DNA from: Dryocosmus kuriphilus
Taxonomy: Eukaryota > Arthropoda > Insecta > Hymenoptera > Cynipidae
DNA length: 64,000 bases
NCBI GenBank assembly: GCA_038277395.1
Contig: CM076192.1
Span: 125,375,470 to 125,439,469 of the forward strand
Direction: 5' to 3'
Shown here: piece by piece, positions 33,144 to 43,559 of the stretch
Numbering within the stretch: position 1 is the first letter of the stretch
Layout: every line of letters begins with the position of its first letter
The notes under the pieces: generated by a model
Seen by the model: only the letters and a program-made list of their open reading frames with translations
Told to the model about the DNA's origin: nothing
Database searches by the model: none
Made by a program: the position numbers and the translations under genes

Positions 33144-36100
33144 ATGTCCGAAGAGGGAATGAAAAAGGTAAGAGCTTTTCAATGAAAAATTGAAAAATGT
33201 GTCCGTTGTGTGATTATTTTTTGTACAAAGGGGGTGATTTTTGGCGTTAAGGGTTAGAGCCCACAAATCAGAGATATATTTTTGACGAGGCCACAAGCCC
33301 AAGAACATAGTGGAATTAAATTTGCAAAAAAATCGAATTTTTTGAAGGGGGGTGATTTTGAGCCTTAAGGGTTGTTTTTAGGAAATTGTTTCTTGCGGAA
33401 TTCAAGAGCCCAAAGAAAGTCTACAATTCTTTGCTATGCTAAATCTCGACATCGATTGTGGATGTGCTAGTTTAATGAACCTCAAAGATAGACAGTACGG
33501 CAGACATACATTATGTTCGTAAGAACCGTTTTTCCTGACTCAGTGGGTCTTAAAGCGTCAAGAATTGATAAAACCTAGAGGAGTCAAAGTTCACATGAAT
33601 CTTGTGCGATACGTTCTGTCATAAATAATGAGAATGTAACTAAAAACACAATTTCAGAATGAATAGTAATAAAAGAAATATCATATAACTGCGTAATAAT
33701 AAATGAGTCAACTATCCTTTGATTCTACTGGACATTTATGTTTTATTTTCTGAGTTAGGTATTTATAGTTTCACACGCTTTGTATTGTTGATTTTAAGAA
33801 TAAATTCCATGGTCTTTTAGGTTACTGCTTTTTAATTCCGTAAATAGCATTGGGTTTAAATATTTCTATCTTTAATTTAAGATGGATTGTAAAAGAATAT
33901 TTTACTTACTGTAATGCTTCCGACAAAAATCATAATCTTCATTGAAAATTTTGAAAGCCAATTACGAATATTGTGGATATTTTTTTGAAGATGTCTGCTA
34001 GGTTTGAGTTATCTACACTTTAAAACCTGCTGCATCTTATATTTTCAGCTTAAATACCGCAAAAACTACAAACATTTGTCACGACGACAGCAGTTACGTC
34101 GTCTTCGAGATCAGCGAGTACGAGATCATAAATCTCTCGTTTCTTCATTTACGGATGATCGACAGCCGATCGATACAAAAAATGTTATCCTTAGTTCATA
34201 CGAGAAAAATTGCAGTATCAAAATGGAAACTCTTGAAGAATGTTCCAAAAATAGAAATTTCACTGAGACGGAAACTGAGAAAGAGAACAGCACAGATGCT
34301 AAGACCGATGAAGTTGACTTCTTGCTACATGAAAATATGGGGAGATTGTGTGCTGATGAAGATGAAACCGATTTTTGGGAAAAATTTGATATTTACTTTC
34401 ATGACACAGAGGAAGTACCAATTCCTCCGCCATTAACATTATGGGAAAAGATTGCCATGTGGGCTTTACGGAATTACCAGAATCGGCGATCAATTAACGA
34501 AATCCTTGGAATTTTACGCACTGAAGGACACGATGAAATGCCAAAAGATGCAAGAACATTGTTGGGTTCATCAAGGAAGCCATCAAATATTATTCCTTGC
34601 GGATCGGGTTCTTATCTGCACTACGGCTTAGAGAGGGCTCTTATTGATGTTTTGAAGCAAATGACAGAGGACGAGATTGCAGAGCTTGCAGGGAACATTC
34701 TTATTGACATCAATATCGATGGCCTACCCCTTTGTAAAAGCCCTAAAAGTCAACTGTGGCCAATTTTAGCAAAAATGGTAGGAAGACGTTATCCAAACGT
34801 CTTTGTAATTGGTGCTTATCATGGCTATGAAAAGCCAGGGTCAATGGGTGAATTTCTAAATTCATTTATCGACGAGTACCAAAACTTGAAACAGGAGGGT
34901 TTTATGTATAACGGCAAAAAATACACGGTTTCTATAAATTTCGTAATTTGCGATAGCCCGGCGAGAAGTATGATAACTTGCACAAAGTCGCACAATGGCT
35001 ACTATGGTTGTCCTCGATGTATCGATGAGGGAGACTACGTCGATCACAGAATGTGTTTTTTTAGCACGAATAGTTGCTTAAGAACAGATGAGTCTTTTTC
35101 ATTGCGCTCGAACAAGGAACACCATACGGGAGAATCACCGTTTGAAAAAATTGGCCTGAAAATGGTAAGTCAGTTTCCACTGGATGTAATGCATTTACGC
35201 GATTTAGGACTTATGAAAAAGAAGCTGAAGCTGTTATTAATCGGTGAAAAAAAGGCGGCAAAATTAAATGCAAAACAAATACGTGAGATGTCTGCACTTT
35301 TGATTTCCTTGCAGCCGTGTACTCCGTGCGAATTTGTGCGTAAGACGAGAAGTCTTGATGAAGTTGATCGCTGGAAAGCGGTGGAGTTCCGTCTCTTTTT
35401 GTACTATCTGGGACCTCTTGTTTATAACGAAATTTTGCGTGAAGAGTATGTTACTCACTTCAATGCCTTGCATGCTGCGCTAAGCATTTTAAGTGATCAG
35501 CAGCAATATAAAGAGAATAACAAATGTGCCCATGATTTATTGAAATGGTACGTTCAGAACTTCGAAACGCTGTACGGAAGCAGTAGTGCTGTATTCACTG
35601 TTCATTGTATTCAACATTTAGCCGAGGAATCATGGAAGCATGGACCTCTGGATGGTAGAACAGCTTATCCGTTTGAGAATTACATGCAGACGATGCTAAA
35701 GATGATTCGGGGACCGAAGGATCCTTTGCCTCAATTGTTTCGTGGGTTTGTCGCAAGATCTCATTTTTCTGCGCAATTAAATTCAGAAGTAGGCAAGCCA
35801 CAAAAATATCCCCAGTTTTTGAAACCTTACGAAACAAATTTACCTTTCGGTTGTTCAAAGGCATATGGTGAAATTATTTTCAAGGATTTTAAGCTCTCGA
35901 CGAAACAACCAGATAATTGTTGTTACATGAAGGACGGCAGCATTATCTTCATCAAGTACATTACTTTGAAGAATGGATTTCCTGCTGTTATAGGAAAGAA
36001 ATTTTCAGACTTAGGTTCGTTTCCTAATTATCCTGGCGATTCTCAGGAATTAGGTTTTTATATCGCGAGAGATTTTTCCGATGCTGCAATTTTTCCAGTA

Positions 36101-36190
36101 TGTGAAATAAGGAAGAAAGCAGTTGTACTTGCTTCGAGGGACCTATATTACATCCTACCACTTCTACATTCAACGATATGTGAGGAATAA
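33144..36190 (+). CDS. tnp2-like (CACTA/EnSpm-related) transposase, intact
   Basis: Two coding exons: 33144-33167 (8 codons, MSEEGMKK, donor GTAAGA) and 34049-36190 (acceptor ATTTTCAG), both phase 0. Together they give about 721 residues. A Met at 34004 also precedes the long frame, but the acceptor at 34048 and the phase match favour the spliced start. Order: a basic N-terminus (RKNYKHLSRRQQLRRLRDQR), an acidic stretch, WALRNYQNRRSINEIL, then the core. The core has a first acidic block INIDGLPLCKS, a second VICDSPARSM, a CX2C-type GYYGCPRCIDEG, QFPLDVMHLRDLG, and FENYMQTMLKMIRGP. The block order matches plant tnp2 transposases (a DG motif, then a zinc-knuckle CPxC, then the LDVMH motif). No stop or shift is seen in 2.1 kb, unlike every other transposase here. 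A domesticated host gene is also possible. Confidence 0.75.
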
Positions 36191-36377
36191 GCAGGACAAC
36201 TTAAACAGTAACTAAAATTAACATTGACACATATTTACACACAAATTGAGCCAAAGTGTCGAAAACTACCTTTTTTCATTATGGTGAAGTTATTTCAAAA
36301 ATGAAAAATAAAAATGTAAGTGTAAGCTGAAATCCTGTATTATTTCATAAATTTGTAATTTCCTGGGTTATATTAGT

Positions 36378-37065
36378 AGTATAAGATGTTTTATTTCGGC
36401 CATCATGGCCCAAAAACATGCAGACAGAGTCCGGTACATCGAAGGTTACATGTATAATATTTACATTAATTACAAATTCTTACAACTATTGTCTACTTTA
36501 ACTCCATTCTATTAATCGCACTCATTCTTTCCACTCTTTAACAAATCGGTTTATTTCCCTCTATTCGTATTGCCTCTCATTTCTCTCATGTCTCGTTTTC
36601 AATAATCACTTCATGTTTAAAATGCATTTACGCTCGCTAGATTTTGTGCCTTTTCCTTCACCATTTTTTACTTTTCGCTCGCCAGTTATTGTGCCTTTTC
36701 GCTCGCCAGTTTTTGTGCCTTTTCGCTCGCAAGTTTTTAATTCTATTTAACATTCTAAAATATAATAAAGTATAACTAGCTTATAATTACATATTTTACA
36801 TTTTTTTCTTTCCTTACCCCTTCCCCCTTACTCGTCAATCTCCTGTCTTTATTTTCATTTTATTCATATATCTTTACCACACCACCGCCTCCACCTTTCT
36901 TTTTTCATTCCAGATCTTTCCCATTGTCATGCAACCTTTTTCTAATTTTTCACAATCTTCTAACCAGTGCTTAAACGTTGCTCTACCTCTCTCACGATCT
37001 CTTTCCCCCTTATTCTCCAAATATTTTGCTATATCCTCTACTTTTATCCAGACATATCCAGCGTT
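36378..37065 (-). mobile_element. 3' fragment of another LINE family
   Basis: Read on the minus strand, a short coding tail (KVEDIAKYLENKGERDRERG ... FKHWLEDCEKL, then a stop near 36885) is followed by a 3'UTR. It ends in a GGCCATGATGGCC palindrome and AATAAAACA (about 36378-36410). This resembles a 5'-truncated LINE insertion. It lies between the tnp2-like gene and the DUF4806 gene, possibly inside the first intron of the latter. Three GCTCGCCAGTTTTTGTGCC-like words near 36630-36735 form a small tandem repeat in its 3'UTR. Confidence 0.6.
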
Positions 37066-37256
37066 ATGAAAGAAATTAAAACGTCCTTTTTTACATACAC
37101 AGTCAAAAGAAATACTTACTTCTTAGTACTTTTTTCATTCCGGAATTTTCACTTTCTTGTTACCCGTATTACCGGATGTGGTTTCTTAATAGTCAATAGT
37201 TTTATTTAAGATTACCTCCTTCTGATTAAACGATACATCCTCTGTATAGTTCACAG

Positions 37257-40200
37257 GAAATTTCATGGTTCGTTGTCACATGCCAGGATGGAGTTACTGC
37301 AGTTCCTGGCACTTGGCTATCCTCAGATAATTCGACAGTCTGCTGGCCACCAAAAAAAGTTAAGAAATGTATGTCGAAATATACTCCTGATTCGAGTTGG
37401 GTGGCACACAAGGTTAATTTACTGCATGGACCATACGGTAGGTACTTTCTGCAAAGTTTTTTACGGAAATATTTGCGTATTTTCTAATGTTTGCTTCTGT
37501 TACAGATAACAAAGCACAGGCCATTGATGTCGAAATACAACTTGCATATATGTCAAGCTCTGACGAAAATTATCGAAAAGTTGTTCCCAACCCGGATATG
37601 CAAAACAAGCGACCAAAAAGGCCAAAGCGAGTAAGTTCTTCTGAAGACGATGAGTCGAGTAAGTGTTGGTATTTAAAAAAAAAGTAAAATCATCATCTAC
37701 AACTTGTATTTAATTGTCTGTTATAAACATCATTTAATGTAACTTATTTTGATGCAGATTATAATTTTCATTTTAGGCGTAAAGCTGACGAAAGTTAAAG
37801 TACCGAAGCCACCATGGAGTTTTTCGAAGGTAGAACGATTGCTTTCCTCCAAGAATCCAAAACCTACAATAACGAAATTTGAAGTGATTGCTCCAACGGA
37901 ACGAATTCCATTGAGAACTTTAACATGTAATAATGTTGTCAATGGTAAGTATGCATGTCACAGAAAATTTGTTGTTTTAATTGTAGGATTAAAGAAATTG
38001 CTTAGTGTTCTTATTTCTACAGAGGGACCATTCAGAGGTTCAGAGGAATCCTGGGGACCCAGCCGCAAGTGAGCCGCGTCAAGAGGCAACATGAATACTG
38101 GTTCTAATAATTCCAAGAGGCACCAGGAGTCAAGGAAGCCTAGCAGAAAGCGAGACGAGTCAAGAGTCAAGAGCCATATTGAATCCAGCGATTCGAGGGA
38201 ACGCCGAGAGCCCTACAGCAAGCGAGGCGAGTCAAGAGGCAGCAGGAATACTGGGTCCAGAGATTCGAGGAAACACTGGAACCCTAGCAGCAAGCGAGAC
38301 GAGTCAAGAGGCAGCAGGAATGCTAGATCCAACGATTCAAGGGAACACCAAGACCCCAGCAGCAAGCGAGACGAGTCAAGAGGCAGCAGGAATGCTAAAT
38401 CCAGCGATGCGAGCGTACACCGAGATCCCAGAAGCAAGCGAGACGAGTCAAGAGGCAGCAGGAATGCTAGATCCAACGATTCAAGGGAACACCAAGACCC
38501 CAGCAGCAAGCGAGACGAGTCAAGAGGCAGCAGGAATGCTAAATCCAGCGATGCAAGCGTATACCGAGATCCCAGCAGCAAGCGAGATGAGTCAAGAGGC
38601 AGCAGGAATACTGGATCCAGCGATTCGAGGGAATACTGTAACCCCAGCAGAAAGCAAGACAAGTCAAGAGGCAGCAGGAATGCTAGATCCAGCGATTCGA
38701 GGGAACACCGGAACTCCAGCAGCAAGCAAGGCGAGTCAAGAGGCAGCAGGAATGCTAGATCCAGCGATTCGAGGGAACACCGGAACTCCAGCAGCAAGCA
38801 AGACGAGTCAAGAGGCAGCAGGAATGCAAAATCCTGCGATGAGAGCATAAACCGACATCCCAGCAGCAAGCGAGACGAGTCAAGAGGCAGCAGGAATACT
38901 GGACCCTGCGAGACAAACGATGAGATACTACATAAATTGCTTACTAATTGTGAGATAGGTATTTAGAAAATTGAATTTCCATTCAGCATTTTTCCCTATT
39001 TCACATCGCTTTACTGCGAAATGAATGTTTTTTAATTTTACTAGCGTTTTTCATGAAGAAAACAAAAAGTACATATCATAGAAAAAAATTTTGTCTGACA
39101 AAATTTGTAGATATTTTGTAGGTTACTATTTTTGCGGTTGAATTCTTTTCTGTATCTCAAATAGTTTAGCTGGAAAAAGCGAGTGTAAAATGTTTAAAAA
39201 TCAGTTTTTGATGAATGAAACCATAAATGGTACCCTGTAAATTCCTTGTTTGTTAACTCCTTTCGAGCTCCTTAGGAACGTCCTATTCTGCTTTATCTAG
39301 AATTGGGTACCTGAATTCTATGAAAACTCATGCATTCTTTTTTAGGTTTACGGAATGTAAATTCTACCACTATGCACATAAACGGCGGCACTGAAAATAC
39401 GAACCTTTCAACGTACGTACCTGAAGAGTATGGTTCTGGTTAGTATAACCAAAATTCTTGCATCTTATCAAAATTATCAGTTAAACATTTCTGTTGTTTG
39501 TATAATACAAAATAAAATTCAGAAAATACTGTTTATTGTTCTTTAAATTCTATTTGCTTCTTCTAGTAGAGATTCAAGATCGTGGGCAGGTACAGATGCC
39601 AGGGATGGGAGTCGAATTGACTGGTAACAGTTTTTTATTCAATTTTTCTGTAGATATTATAATCCTGTAAAAATAAATATTAAAAATGATGGAAAATAAT
39701 CGAATTTTCCATGTTGCAGAAAGAACTTCGTCAAGAGATATGTGCCATTATGATTGCATGTGCAGTAAGTATATAGATTACTTTAAGAAACTTTTTCTTT
39801 GTACTTATTTTGGAACATAATTTTTTTATAAATTTCGTGCTTTTTCCAGATGATTGTAGAACGCTGGGTCGGATTAAAGAGACATTAAACATAATACACG
39901 ATAAAGTAAATCACATCATTCTCGTGAATGAAGAGGACGTTCAGGTAAGAACGTTAAATTCGGAGCGCAATGATAATGAGACGCTGCCTAAACAGCCGCT
40001 AGGAACAGTTGATGAATTGGAAAAGTTCAATGAGTCTATTGAAACGAATTATCTCGCTTTAGAACAATTTGTAAGTATATTTATTAAACAATATATTAAT
40101 ATTTCTTATATAAGCTGCTTGTATCTCTGCACTCATATATTGCATTCCAAGGGATGAAACACATCGTTTGCAATGAGTGTGAAGTTTACTGGTCGAGCGA

Positions 40201-40884
40201 CGAGTATTTCATCCAGAGTAATGCAAGCTTTTTTCCACATCACCTCTATTGAAAATTCGATTTTCAGTACCTATAGAGCGGAACGAAACAGAGTGTTTTC
40301 ATCACTTGAAAATTGTGGCATAGGCGGATGAAAAACTGTGACGTAACGGGATGAAAATTCTCTGTTTTTCCCCGCTCTAAGGCACTGAAAATCGGATTTT
40401 AAATAGAGGTGCTGTGAAAAATATTTTTTGTCCTTATTTATACAATAAATTTCATATCAATATGTGACTTTTATTTTCAGAGAAGAAAAGTACGTAGACG
40501 AGGCGGAAAAAATGCTGCGACAGCCGCCAGAGCGGTCATGGAACTAGTAATGACCAACAGTCTAGCTCGAGAGTACTCGTGGAAGGGCGTAAAAGGAAAC
40601 CGCAAGTTTCAAGATAAAACCATGTCAAACACTATTATAGGTTTGTGAAAAACTTGATATTTTTTAATTTTTAATATAAATTTGGAGAATCTGTCATATA
40701 TTTATGTAATTCGATATTTGAAATATTGTTTTAATTATCCTACTTGTGTGCTTCTGTTATTATTCCAGATGAGATTCTTCGAAGCTATCCAGGTTCTACT
40801 GTATGTGAAGTAGAAAAGTCCATCGGAAATCGGCTGCGCAAAGCAGGTGATCGGATCAAGGCTGAGATAAGCAAAAAATCGTAA
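37257..40884 (+). CDS. DUF4806-domain gene, ten exons, 5' end missing, one in-frame TGA
   Basis: Exons deduced from frame plus GT-AG: 37257-37437, 37506-37658, 37777-37944, 38023-38958, 39346-39438, 39567-39623, 39720-39764, 39850-40070, 40481-40640, 40769-40884. Eight introns are phase 1 and one is phase 0, all consistent. The product is about 708 residues. An N-terminal SWFVVTCQDGVTAVPGTWL and VCWPP block is typical of DUF4806 proteins. A basic PKRPKR stretch and a 72-bp-repeat RS-rich exon follow. A helical RTLGRIKETLNIIHDKV segment comes next. The C-terminal DUF4806 domain has PLGTVDELEKFNESI, VMELVMTNSLAREYSWKG and IIDEILRSYPGST. TGA at 38070-38072 sits where the repeat has CGA. An acceptor at 38085 would skip it in frame. 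The start exon is unknown: MKNKN at 36301-36315 (donor GTAAGT) or the 33144 exon both fit phase 0. Function is unknown. It could be the second gene of the transposon or a host gene. Confidence 0.75.
38041..38916 (+). repeat. 72-bp minisatellite inside exon 4 of the DUF4806 gene
   Basis: About 11 units of 72 bp (24 codons). The consensus protein unit is GSRNARSSDSREHRDPSSKR followed by DESR. Early units are more degenerate, and central units differ at a few sites. Because the unit is a multiple of three and lacks stops, two plus frames and one minus frame are open across the array, but only the 38091 frame joins the flanking exons. The repeats are rich in R, S, D and E, like RS-type disordered regions. 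Confidence 0.9.
40231..40428. mobile_element. ~200-bp MITE in intron 8 of the DUF4806 gene
   Basis: The ends are inverted: TTTTTCCACATCACCTCTAT at the left and, on the minus strand, TTTTTCACAGCACCTCTATT at the right. The match continues through GATTTTCAGT(A/G)CCTWWAGAGCGG, giving arms of about 60 bp. It lies wholly within the intron 40071-40480 and so would be spliced out. No coding capacity. Confidence 0.75.
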
Positions 40885-41640
40885 CCAAATCTTAGGCTAG
40901 TCGTCGTAAAAATTCATAGTAGTACTATTTCAGTTGCAGAATTTCTTCTCTCTGGTTCTAAAAAACGTATCGCAAATGAGTATTTGTTAGAAATGTTTAA
41001 AGTTCTTAGAGTATCTTCATGAGGGTAGTCCTTATTTTTCAATAATAATCTTCAAGTTTCAGCGAAATCGCTTAATAGAGTATTCACTAGAAATGTTTAA
41101 AGTTCTTAGAGTATCTTAATGAGGGTGGTCCTTATTTTTCAAAAATAATCTTCAAGTTTGAGCGAAATCGCTTAATAGAGACGGGTGGCTAAAAACGGCT
41201 TGAAGTTTTCCATTGAATTAATATGTAACTTATAACTTATTTCCTGTATATAACTTATTATTTATATAACTTATTCCCTAATGAATTGTGGACAAAATAC
41301 ACTTTTACCCATGTTAATCCAATGCGAAACTGCAACCCCTTTGAGCCTTAGGCTAATCGCCGTACAAATGTATAGTACTATTGTCAGTTGCAGAATGTTT
41401 CAAATGTGTATTCGTTAGAAATGTTTAAAGCTCTTACAGTATCTTCATGAGGGTGGTCCTTATTTTTCAATTTTAGAATTTCTCTGACTCCCCTCCTCCG
41501 TTTTGTTCTAATGTCAAAAAAAATAGTCCTTAAGTTTAAGCGAAATCGTTGAACAGTGAGAGGTGGCTCAAAGGGGTTGAAGTCACCCATTGAATTAAAC
41601 TGTGAAAAAGTGAGTTTTTGTAAATCTAAGATATAGATGC
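40885..41640. repeat. Dispersed ~120-230-bp direct repeats downstream of the DUF4806 gene
   Basis: The words TTAGAAATGTTTAAAG, GTATCTTCATGAGGGTAGTC and CTTCAAGTTTCAGCGAAATC recur at about 40986-41065, 41085-41180 and 41415-41580. TTAGGCTAGTCGTCGTA-like words occur at about 40900, 41350 and 43117. ACCCATGTTAATCCAATGC occurs near 41307 and 42894. They may be subterminal repeats of the upstream element. No gene. Confidence 0.6.
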
Positions 41641-41754
41641 GACGATATATTACAAATAATTCCGTGCTTCAGTAAATGTATCATACCAAAAAAAAATCAG
41701 TAGAAACATTATCTCACCATATTTTCGATAGATTTTTTATGTTTGCGCCTGCTA

Positions 41755-41797
41755 GAATCGCTGGATCCAGTATGCCTGCTACTTCTTGACGCATCTC
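41755..41797 (-). repeat. Single inverted copy of the 72-bp minisatellite unit
   Basis: On the minus strand this reads GAGATGCGTCAAGAAGTAGC, then AGGCATACTGGATCCAGCGATTC. It matches the exon-4 repeat (GATGAGTCAAGAGGCAGCAG, GAATACTGGATCCAGCGATTC) at about 38 of 43 positions. It lies 2.9 kb from the array, in opposite orientation. Confidence 0.7.
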
Positions 41798-41946
41798 ACT
41801 TGCTGTTGGATTGGCAATATTTTTAGGTCCTACTTTGTTTTCTTAGAATAACTATTTCTATGTCTGCTACCGACTTTGTTGAAATATATTACAAATTATC
41901 GAAACTGTTTATTTTATTTTACTGATTTTACCTGTTCTTTATATGT

Positions 41947-42128
41947 AGAGAGTAGAAAATGCGTTCTTACCTTATTATTTTTTGTTTATTCTGAGGGCCT
42001 GTGGAAATTGAACGTGAATTTTTGTTAAAGATTTATTGAACATTTTTATTAAGCATTAACGCTCAATTTACACCAGTCCTTAAAATAAAAAAATTAAAAT
42101 AAAGTAAGAACGCATTTTATACTTTCTA
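41947..42128. mobile_element. Tight hairpin MITE, ~80-bp arms
   Basis: The left arm starts AGAGAGTAGAAAATGCGTTC. The right arm on the minus strand starts AGAAAGTATAAAATGCGTTC. The match runs on through TCTTACTTTATT and GGACTGGTGTAAATTGAGCG. The loop is only about 20 bp, so the transcript would form a near-complete hairpin. Confidence 0.75.
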
Positions 42129-42239
42129 TTAATAAAAAACATAAAATCAGTAATATAATAGTACATTTTCAAAAATTTCTACACTTTTTCAAACTTTTAA
42201 AAATTGTCAAAATTCCCCCAAAAAAAATTTCAAAAATTT

Positions 42240-42495
42240 CCAAATATTTCAAAAATCTTCCTTTTCCTCCCCTCTTTACCGTTCACTACCCCTCTTCCTT
42301 TTCCTCTTACTTTTCTTCTTCATTTTCTTCTTCGTTTCCCTCTCCCTTTCCCGCTTCATCTCCCTTTCCATCTCACTTTCCATCTTCTCTTTTCTCTCCC
42401 TCGTCCTTTTCCTCTTCCTTTTCTTCTTCACCACCCTTTCCTTCTTCCGTTCCTTCTCACTTTTCCTCTCCTTTTCCCTCTCCCTTTGTTGATTT
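42240..42495. repeat. Polypyrimidine low-complexity tract
   Basis: About 250 bp of C/T-rich sequence made of TTCCTTTTCCTC-like words. Open frames on both strands here are composition artefacts. Confidence 0.8.
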
Positions 42496-43348
42496 ATCAC
42501 GTTATCATGCCTGCGATGTATAAAGTAAATTGCTTAGACAATATCAATTTGTTCAAATAAATAAGAGTATTCTTATAAAACACAGTAGGACCTAAGAATA
42601 TTGCAGTGTTTTAAAGAATGGCAGAAATAAAATAATTAACCAAGATCCATAATTGCTTAAACAATTTAAAATACTTCGCAAATTCCTAGTTATTCTTAAA
42701 TAACCGATTGATGATGATTTATTGAAGAAAAACATTGAAAACCCGTTAATAAAGCGCAGTATTACGTAGATTCCAAATTTGACGCTATGGGGTTTTCTTT
42801 AGGGACCTACAAGGATTGGTTTAAATGTATGAAACTCAAAATTTATGATTAATTCTTATTCCCCAACAAATTGTGGACAAAATAAACTTTTACCCATGTT
42901 AATCCAATGCAAAATTTCAACCCCTTTGAGCCACCCTTAAATATTAAACGAATTTGCTGAAATTTTGGGATTATGTTTTTGAATATTCAAATAAAAGTTT
43001 GGTTTGGGAGCAGAAAAATTGCAAAACCAAATTTCAATCACGTATAAATAAGAATTTTATGGTACTACTATGTCGTGATTAATAATACGGTTTGCATATT
43101 TTAATAAGCTACTAAAGCTTAGGCTAGTTGCTCTAAAGAGTGTACTAATATTGTCAATTGAAAAATTTAATTCCTGTTCTTTCGAGAGTAAGTATTGTTC
43201 GTAAGTAAAGTATTAAGACGTAAATGTTGAAATGCTGACCATTTGTCTTTATAAATAAACATTTGATCACAGAAGAGTCTTTTATCACTTTGAACCCTTC
43301 AGAGTAAATATTAGTCCTTGTGCTTGAAATATACAAAAGCTTATTTTC
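42496..43348. other. Spacer, no gene
   Basis: AT-rich, with single copies of the downstream-repeat words mentioned at 40.9-41.6 kb (about 42870-42925 and 43110-43150). No frame worth calling. Confidence 0.5.
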
Positions 43349-43550
43349 TGGGGGGGTTTGAGGTTGCTAAATTCGAACTTACAGTCACAATTTTTGATTT
43401 CACAAAATCGAAGATGGCGGATCCAATATGGTAGGTAGGTATTAAAATTCAAAAATCAAAGTCATTGTTTCAAGATTTGGTGTCAGCGGGTTTTAGGGAT
43501 CGCTAAACACGAATTTGCAGTCAAAAGGTTTTTTTTGCAGACCAATTTTT
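43349..43550. repeat. Two units of a GATGGCGGATCCAATATGG-type repeat
   Basis: Unit 1 (43349-43480) has TTTGAGGTTGCTAAATTCGA and GATGGCGGATCCAATATGG. Unit 2 (43481-43550) starts GCGGGTTTTAGGGATCGCTA and breaks off where the satellite array begins. Similar units are common in insect repeat DNA, and this is probably an old tandem element. Confidence 0.5.
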
Positions 43551-43559
43551 CATTAAGAA

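Noticed and set aside
33078..33308. 76-codon minus frame overlapping the transposase first exon
   Set aside because: No motif, and the opposite strand has a better-supported exon with acceptor, ATG and donor.
38179..38869. Two further long frames (223 plus, 218 minus) across the 72-bp minisatellite
   Set aside because: A stop-free repeat of length divisible by three opens several frames. Only the 38091 frame is in phase with flanking splice sites.
42204..42560. 118-codon plus frame and 74-codon minus frame in the C/T tract
   Set aside because: Low-complexity polypyrimidine sequence with no protein-like structure.
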